This document shows positions 59,318-64,000 of a DNA stretch of 64,000 bases, piece after piece. A program made the translations under genes and the position numbers. Source of the DNA: Bradyrhizobium betae (lineage in GTDB: Bacteria > Pseudomonadota > Alphaproteobacteria > Rhizobiales > Xanthobacteraceae); assembly GCF_008932115.1 (NCBI RefSeq), contig NZ_CP044543.1, forward strand, positions 2,232,001-2,296,000, in the 5' to 3' direction. Position 1 is the first letter of the stretch. Each line of letters opens with the position of its first letter. Below the pieces are notes generated by a model that saw nothing but the letters and a program-made list of their open reading frames with translations, did no database searches and had not been told where the DNA came from.

Positions 59318-60436
59318 TCAAAAACACGTGGTCCGCTCGGCCGCGATGTAGCCGAACAGCAGGCCCGCACCGAACAGCAGCACGAGAGCGGCCGCGCCGA
59401 ATTCGATACCCCGCATGAACAGCGCGCCGCCGCCGTCGCGGCCTGCACTCAGGCGGGCGGCGACGTCCTTGGCGGAGACGGCGACGACGGCGATCGCGGC
59501 AACCGTGATCGCGGTGCCGAGCCCCATCAGGAAGGTCGCGGCGATGCCGGCCCAGAACAGGCCCTGGGCGAGCGCGAACACCAGCACCAGGATCGCACCC
59601 GAGCAGGGACGGATGCCGACGGTCAGGATCGCGGCGAAGCCACGCCGCCAGCCGCCAGGGCCGGCCAGCTCGCTCGGTGTGGGGCCGTGGGAATGGCCGC
59701 AATGCTCGTCATGGACGTGATCATGCCCGTGGTGGTGATCGGCCTGAGCGTGACCGTGATCGTGGTGAGCATGGTCATGGTGATCGTGGGCCTCATGATG
59801 ATGGTGATGACCGTGATCATGATGGTCGTGCGGCACGCCCGCGATTGCCGGCACCGGCTGGGCCGCCTGGAGCGCACGGATGAAGGTGCGGCCCTTGACC
59901 CAGACCAGGCGCAGGCCGAACAGCGCGATCAGGCCATAACTCGCGATCTCGATGGCGCCTTCCGCCTTGCACATCGTCTTTGCGGTCGCGTTCAGCACCC
60001 AGGCCGAGATGCCGACGATGAGAATCGCGACCAGCGACTGCATCAGCGCCGAGGCAAACGACAGCGCGATGCCGCGCCGCGCGGTCTCGCGGTTGGCGAC
60101 GAGATAGGAGGCGATCACCGCCTTGCCGTGGCCGGGTCCTGCGGCGTGGAAGATGCCATAGGCGAACGAGATGAACAGCAGCGTCCACACCGCCGAGCCG
60201 TCGGTCTTGGCGGCGCGGATGGTCGCGGACATCTGGCGATAGAATTCAGACTGTTTTGCGAGCAGCCAGCCGATGAAGCCGCCGGCCTCGGGCTCGGCGG
60301 CCTGCGCGGGACGCGGCGCGCCAAAGGGGTTTTGCGCGAGGAGATCATGGAGCGCGGCATCGGCCGCGGCCGCCACGACGACAATCGCAGCGCAGGTGAG
60401 CAGCCCGCGCGCGAGCGGGGAGAGGTGCGGCCTCAA
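59318..60436 (-). CDS. Nickel/cobalt exporter-type membrane protein (NicO/RcnA family)
   Basis: The 372-residue protein has about seven hydrophobic segments, the family motifs FAYGIFHAAGPGHGKAVIAS and RPCSGAILVLVFALAQG, and a cytoplasmic or periplasmic loop (about 203-250) with 26 histidines, likely metal-binding. It probably exports Ni2+ or Co2+. The start is a TTG that overlaps the stop of the DUF1007 gene, implying coupling. Confidence 0.88.
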   Translation of the reverse strand: MRPHLSPLARGLLTCAAIVVVAAAADAALHDLLAQNPFGAPRPAQAAEPEAGGFIGWLLAKQSEFYRQMSATIRAAKTDGSAVWTLLFISFAYGIFHAAGPGHGKAVIASYLVANRETARRGIALSFASALMQSLVAILIVGISAWVLNATAKTMCKAEGAIEIASYGLIALFGLRLVWVKGRTFIRALQAAQPVPAIAGVPHDHHDHGHHHHHEAHDHHDHAHHDHGHAQADHHHGHDHVHDEHCGHSHGPTPSELAGPGGWRRGFAAILTVGIRPCSGAILVLVFALAQGLFWAGIAATFLMGLGTAITVAAIAVVAVSAKDVAARLSAGRDGGGALFMRGIEFGAAALVLLFGAGLLFGYIAAERTTCF

Positions 60437-61071
60437 GGGCAATCCACCGTGATCTTGTTGGCGAACATCATGCCGAAATTCGAGTTCTCGCCGTTCATGA
60501 AGGTCTGCTCGTTGAGCTTCTGGGCGGTCGCGGTGCCGTCGCTGGGCCGATCGAGCTTCATCTGGCAACCGGCGGGCGCACCGACCAGCTTGACCGGATT
60601 GTCCTTGGCCATCTGGAAGTCGATGAAGTAGGAGCGGTCGAACACTTCGAGCACCAGTTGCTTGGGCCTGACCGGGTTCTTCAGCGGCAGCGTGAAGTGC
60701 AGGGTCAGCACCGTATCCTTGTAGTCGAGGAAGTAGTCGACCGGCTCCTGGAATCGCTCCTTTTTGCCGTCGGCTCGCGCGAAGGTGAAGTAGGCATATT
60801 CCTTCAGCGACTCGACATTGGTCTGCGCCAACGGCCCCAGTTCCTCGCGGGTGTAGGCGCCCTTGGTCTTGCTCTCGAGCCCCTGCACCGCATAGGCCGA
60901 GAACATGTCGTCAAACGTCCAGGCGTGGCGGACGCCGGTGATGCTGCCGTCGGGCGCATAGACGAGCTCGCTCGTCGCGGTGATCCAGACATGCGGATGC
61001 GCGTGCGCCACACTTGCCGCGAGCGTGAGGCCGGCGGCGAGCAGCAGTCCAAACAGGGCGCGCATGCCCAT
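60433..61071 (-). CDS. DUF1007-family periplasmic protein
   Basis: The 212-residue protein has a signal peptide (about 1-24, cleaved near AHA) and the DUF1007 start HPHVWITATSELVYAPDG with WTFDDMFSAY. DUF1007 proteins often precede nickel/cobalt transporters, as here, and may help metal delivery. Its start overlaps the M3 peptidase stop (ATGA) and its stop overlaps the transporter start. Confidence 0.9.
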   Translation of the reverse strand: MGMRALFGLLLAAGLTLAASVAHAHPHVWITATSELVYAPDGSITGVRHAWTFDDMFSAYAVQGLESKTKGAYTREELGPLAQTNVESLKEYAYFTFARADGKKERFQEPVDYFLDYKDTVLTLHFTLPLKNPVRPKQLVLEVFDRSYFIDFQMAKDNPVKLVGAPAGCQMKLDRPSDGTATAQKLNEQTFMNGENSNFGMMFANKITVDCP

Positions 61072-63152
61072 CAGGCCGCCTTGGGGGCGTCGAGCAGGCC
61101 GCGGCGGCGCAGCAGCGCGTCGGGCTCCGGCGGCCGGCCGCGGAAGGCCTCATAGGCGGCCTCCGGATCGACCGATCCGCCCGAGGAGTAGATGTCGTCG
61201 TGCAGGCGCTTGGCGACGGCGGGATCGAAGATGTTGCCGGCCTCCTCGAACGCGCCGAAAGCGTCGGCGTCCATCACCTCCGACCACATGTAGCTGTAAT
61301 AGCCGGCGGCATAATGGTCGCCGGAGAAGATGTGACCGAACTGCGTGGGCCGGTGGCGCAGCGAGATCTCCTCGGGCATGCCGATCTTCTCCAGCTCCTT
61401 CTTCTCGAACGCCCGCACATCCTGCGCGGCCGAGGCCGGCTGGGTGTGGAATTCGAGATCGACCAGCGCCGAGGAGACGAACTCGACGGTGGCAAAGCCC
61501 TGGTTGAATTTCCGCGCCGCGAGGAAGCGCTGGAGCAGATCGTCCGGCAGCGGCTCGCCGGTCTGGTAGTGACGTGCGAACTTCTGCAGCACCTCGGGCC
61601 GCTCCTGCCAGTGCTCGTAGAGCTGCGAGGGCAATTCGACAAAATCGGTGAACACCGAGGTTCCCGACAGCGACGGATAGGTCACATTGGAGAGCATGCC
61701 GTGCAGGCCGTGGCCGAATTCATGGAACAGGGTGCGGGCATCGTCCGGCGAGAGCAGCGAGGGTTCGCCGCCGGCGCCCTTGGCGAAGTTGCAGACATTG
61801 ATGATCAGCGGCGCGATCTCGCCGTCGAGCTTTTGCTGGTCGCGCAGCGAAGTCATCCAGGCGCCGGAGCGCTTCGACGGCCGGGCATAGTAGTCGCCAT
61901 AGAACAGCGCCTTGTGCTTGCCATCAGGTCCCTTCACTTCCCAGACCCGGACGTCCGGGTGCCAGACCGGGACGTCCTTGCGCTCGGCGAAGGTGATGCC
62001 GAACAGGCGCGTGGCACAATCGAAGGCCGCCGCAACCATGTTGTCGAGGGTCAGATAGGGCTTGATCGCGGCGTCATCGAAATTGGCGCGCTGCAGGCGC
62101 AGCTTCTCGGCATAGAAGCGCCAGTCCCAGGGCGCGAGCTTGAAATTGCCGCCCTCGGCCGTGATCAGCGCCTGCATCTCGTCACGGTCGGCGAGCGCCC
62201 GGGCACGTGCCGGCTTCCAGACCCGCTCGAGCAGGTCGCGCACCGCATCCGGCGTCTTGGCCATGGAATCCTCGAGCCGGTAGGCCGCGAAGGTCGGGTA
62301 GCCCAGGAGCTTGGCGCTCTCCTCGCGCAGCTTCAGGATCTCGACGATGGTGGCGTTGTTGTCGTTGGCATTGCCGTTGTCGCCGCGCGCCGTGAAAGCC
62401 TTGTAGACCTTCTCGCGCAGGTCACGCCGCGCCGAGCTCTTCAGGAACGGCTCGGTCGAGGAGCGCGACAGCGTCACGATGGCCTTGCCGGCCATGCCGC
62501 GCTCTTCCGCCGCAGCCTTGGCGGCGGCGACGAAACTCTCCGGCAGGCCCTGACGGTCGCCCTCGCCGAGCTCCATGAACCAGTCCTGCTCGTCGCCGAG
62601 CAGATGATGGCTGAAGCCGGTGCCGAGCTGGGCCAGTTTCTCGTTGATCTCGGCCATCCGCTTCTTGGCCTCCTCCGAGAGACCGGCGCCGGAGCGATGG
62701 AAGCGGGTGTAGGTGCGCTCCAGCAGGCGAAGCTGCTCGGGAGCCAGACCCAGATTGGCGCGGTTCTCGTGCAGCTGCGCGATGCGACCAAACAGCACGG
62801 CGTTCATCATGATCGGATTCCAGTGCCGCGCCATCCGCAAGGAAACCTCCTTGTCGATCTCCAGGATGGCCGGATTGGAATGCGCCGAGACGAGGTCGTA
62901 GAAGACGGCCGCGACCTTGTTGAGCAGCTTGCCCGAGCGCTCCAGCGCCGTGATGGTGTTAGCGAAGTCGGCCGCGGCGGGATCGTTGGTGATCGCCGCG
63001 ATCTCGGCGGAGTGATCGGCGAAGGCCTGCTCGAAGGCCGGGAGGAAATGCTCCGGCTCGATCTCGTCGAAGGGCGGGGTCGCGAACGGCGTCACCCAGG
63101 CCTTCAGCAGCGGGTTAGTCTCGGAGTCCGTAGTTTGGCGGGGTTCTGACAT
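61071..63152 (-). CDS. dcp: M3-family metallopeptidase (Dcp/oligopeptidase A type)
   Basis: The 693-residue protein has the full M3 layout. The zinc motif HEFGHGLH begins at H477, with a downstream Glu ligand in the FTDFVELPSQ region, and the N-terminus PPFDEIEPEHFLPAFEQAFA is typical. It cleaves peptides in the cytoplasm; dipeptidyl carboxypeptidase versus oligopeptidase A cannot be told apart here. It heads a unit overlapping the DUF1007 and NicO genes. Confidence 0.92.
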   Translation of the reverse strand: MSEPRQTTDSETNPLLKAWVTPFATPPFDEIEPEHFLPAFEQAFADHSAEIAAITNDPAAADFANTITALERSGKLLNKVAAVFYDLVSAHSNPAILEIDKEVSLRMARHWNPIMMNAVLFGRIAQLHENRANLGLAPEQLRLLERTYTRFHRSGAGLSEEAKKRMAEINEKLAQLGTGFSHHLLGDEQDWFMELGEGDRQGLPESFVAAAKAAAEERGMAGKAIVTLSRSSTEPFLKSSARRDLREKVYKAFTARGDNGNANDNNATIVEILKLREESAKLLGYPTFAAYRLEDSMAKTPDAVRDLLERVWKPARARALADRDEMQALITAEGGNFKLAPWDWRFYAEKLRLQRANFDDAAIKPYLTLDNMVAAAFDCATRLFGITFAERKDVPVWHPDVRVWEVKGPDGKHKALFYGDYYARPSKRSGAWMTSLRDQQKLDGEIAPLIINVCNFAKGAGGEPSLLSPDDARTLFHEFGHGLHGMLSNVTYPSLSGTSVFTDFVELPSQLYEHWQERPEVLQKFARHYQTGEPLPDDLLQRFLAARKFNQGFATVEFVSSALVDLEFHTQPASAAQDVRAFEKKELEKIGMPEEISLRHRPTQFGHIFSGDHYAAGYYSYMWSEVMDADAFGAFEEAGNIFDPAVAKRLHDDIYSSGGSVDPEAAYEAFRGRPPEPDALLRRRGLLDAPKAA

Positions 63153-63289
63153 TGCAAGTCCCGGTTTTTGAGCTGATTTGTTGCGGCCAGCTATAGCACG
63201 CGATGGGGCTTTTTTGGGCCATTTGGCCTTGCTCCCGCCCGCCTTTTCAGGGAGATTGCGGCCATCGAAGCCCAGAGATCCCCGAGCCC

Positions 63290-63544
63290 ATGAACGCGCC
63301 TTCCTCGTCCTCCCGTCAGATCGTCTGGCCGAGCGTCATCACTGTCATCAGCGCCGCAATCCTGATCGGCGCCGAAGTGTTCGGCGCGGCGTTTGCCGGC
63401 GGCTGGGCGCTCTCGATCCTGTTCGGACTTGGCGACCAGGGTGCACACATCCTGCAGGCCGTGCTGTTCGCACTCGGCGTGCTCGTGATGACGGCCTTCG
63501 TCCGCGCAGCTCAGCGCGTCGAGCCCTTCACGAAGCGCGGCTGA
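63290..63544 (+). CDS. Small membrane hypothetical protein
   Basis: The 84-residue protein has two hydrophobic helices (about 14-35 and 48-70; VISAAILIGAEVFGAAFAG, HILQAVLFALGVLVMTAFV) and a basic C-terminus. No family is recognised. I chose the ATG at 63290 because upstream codons are unlike protein sequence. Confidence 0.75.
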   Translation: MNAPSSSSRQIVWPSVITVISAAILIGAEVFGAAFAGGWALSILFGLGDQGAHILQAVLFALGVLVMTAFVRAAQRVEPFTKRG

Positions 63545-64000
63545 CGCTTCCGCGCGTACGTCAGACACGCGCGCGACACAGAAAACTTAACGCGCGTTCA
63601 TCTTCCGCGTCCCTCGCGCAACACTGCGCAAGCAGATGTTAGGCAATTCTGCCCACAGCCTAAAAAAATTCTTGCGAAGCCGGGTCAAAACCCTTATGTG
63701 CGCTCTTGCCCAATTTCGCACGTGCCTGTGGTCGTGTGTCAGTCGGTAGGTATCCGGACAAGAGGCCGGACAGCCGCCAAGGGGTGAAGAAGCCGAGGGG
63801 CTCTTCGGAAGTGCGGAAGTCGAAAGACCCAAAAGTCTGAAGACTGAAAGCAAACCCGGAGCGTCCAGCATCTCTCTCAAAGAGATGCCTTGTCGAAGGT
63901 GACTTCACTTTTTGCAACCGTGACTGGCAGCCGGAGGCGAACCGGCGCACCCCGCTCTCAACGGGGGACGCGACTTAAAGCAACGACGGATCGGGCTTTT
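63545..64000. other. Unassigned leader-like region at the window edge
   Basis: No gene is supported over 456 bp. TTGCGA (63672) and TTATGT (63694), 16 nt apart, could be a promoter. Beyond it are many short G-rich and A-rich stems (GGACAAGAGGCCGGACAGCC, GGAGGCGAACCGGCGC) that look like a structured leader of a gene starting beyond 64000. No known riboswitch was recognised. Confidence 0.4.

Noticed and set aside
59690..59840. A GATCATGGT-rich stretch resembling a tandem repeat
   Set aside because: It simply encodes the His/Asp-rich loop of the metal exporter on the minus strand; the units are irregular.
61200..63149. A 649-codon plus-strand frame
   Set aside because: It lies fully antisense to the M3 peptidase gene, which has an intact zinc motif.

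Overview
The window looks like chromosomal core and accessory sequence from a Bradyrhizobium-type alphaproteobacterium (Nitrobacteraceae). The base composition is GC-rich, several small dispersed palindromic repeats resemble those I associate with that group, a small heat-shock gene sits behind a ROSE-like RNA thermometer, and an alpha-r8/MmgR-type small RNA lies upstream of an inositol-monophosphatase-family gene. There is no plasmid or symbiosis-island signature, no rRNA, no CRISPR array and no intact transposase. The organism assignment is an inference from these features, not a database result.

Positions 1-8.2 kb hold minus-strand metabolic genes (a ThDP decarboxylase, a GFA-family protein, an Old Yellow Enzyme, an aldehyde dehydrogenase), a short-chain dehydrogenase, and then a small membrane/PspA module controlled by a divergent TetR gene with three palindromic operator-like sites. 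At 8.9-11.3 kb lies a deletion scar: the start of a Tat-exported solute-binding protein joins, out of frame, the last part of a response regulator, leaving its histidine kinase intact. From 11.7 to 20.6 kb come a secreted protein, an AraC regulator, a PAS-containing chemotaxis receptor, a degenerate alpha/beta hydrolase, a haem-motif adenylate cyclase and a mandelate-racemase-like enolase-superfamily enzyme.

A 1.06-kb element bounded by 16-bp inverted repeats and TA duplications (20593-21657) lies between that gene and a quinone cluster: ubiT-ubiU-ubiV (O2-independent ubiquinone hydroxylation) diverging from ubiD-ubiX (decarboxylation with prenylated flavin). After it come a NUDIX protein, an animal-type haem peroxidase, tRNA-Val(GAC), the CpdR regulator, an N-formylglutamate amidohydrolase, the small RNA and hisN.

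Positions 31.9-44.5 kb mix transport (Bug-type binding protein, TauE/SafE, LysE), regulation (LysR, a cyclase-TPR protein), a large membrane-anchored di-haem RoxA/MauG-like protein with an unusual N-terminal domain, hydrolases and a frameshifted hsp20. Glutamate synthase (gltB, gltD) follows, then a frameshifted Imm32-like immunity gene, an outer-membrane barrel protein, kdsD, a frameshifted carboxymuconolactone-decarboxylase-family gene with a divergent HxlR regulator, an nfeD/SPFH membrane pair, hemH, a MAPEG protein, a nickel/cobalt exporter-type operon with an M3 peptidase, and an unassigned leader region at the right edge.

Two patterns run through the whole window. First, dispersed palindromes fill most gaps between convergent genes. 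Second, three separate genes are each broken by exactly one missing C or G, which may be real decay or sequencing error.
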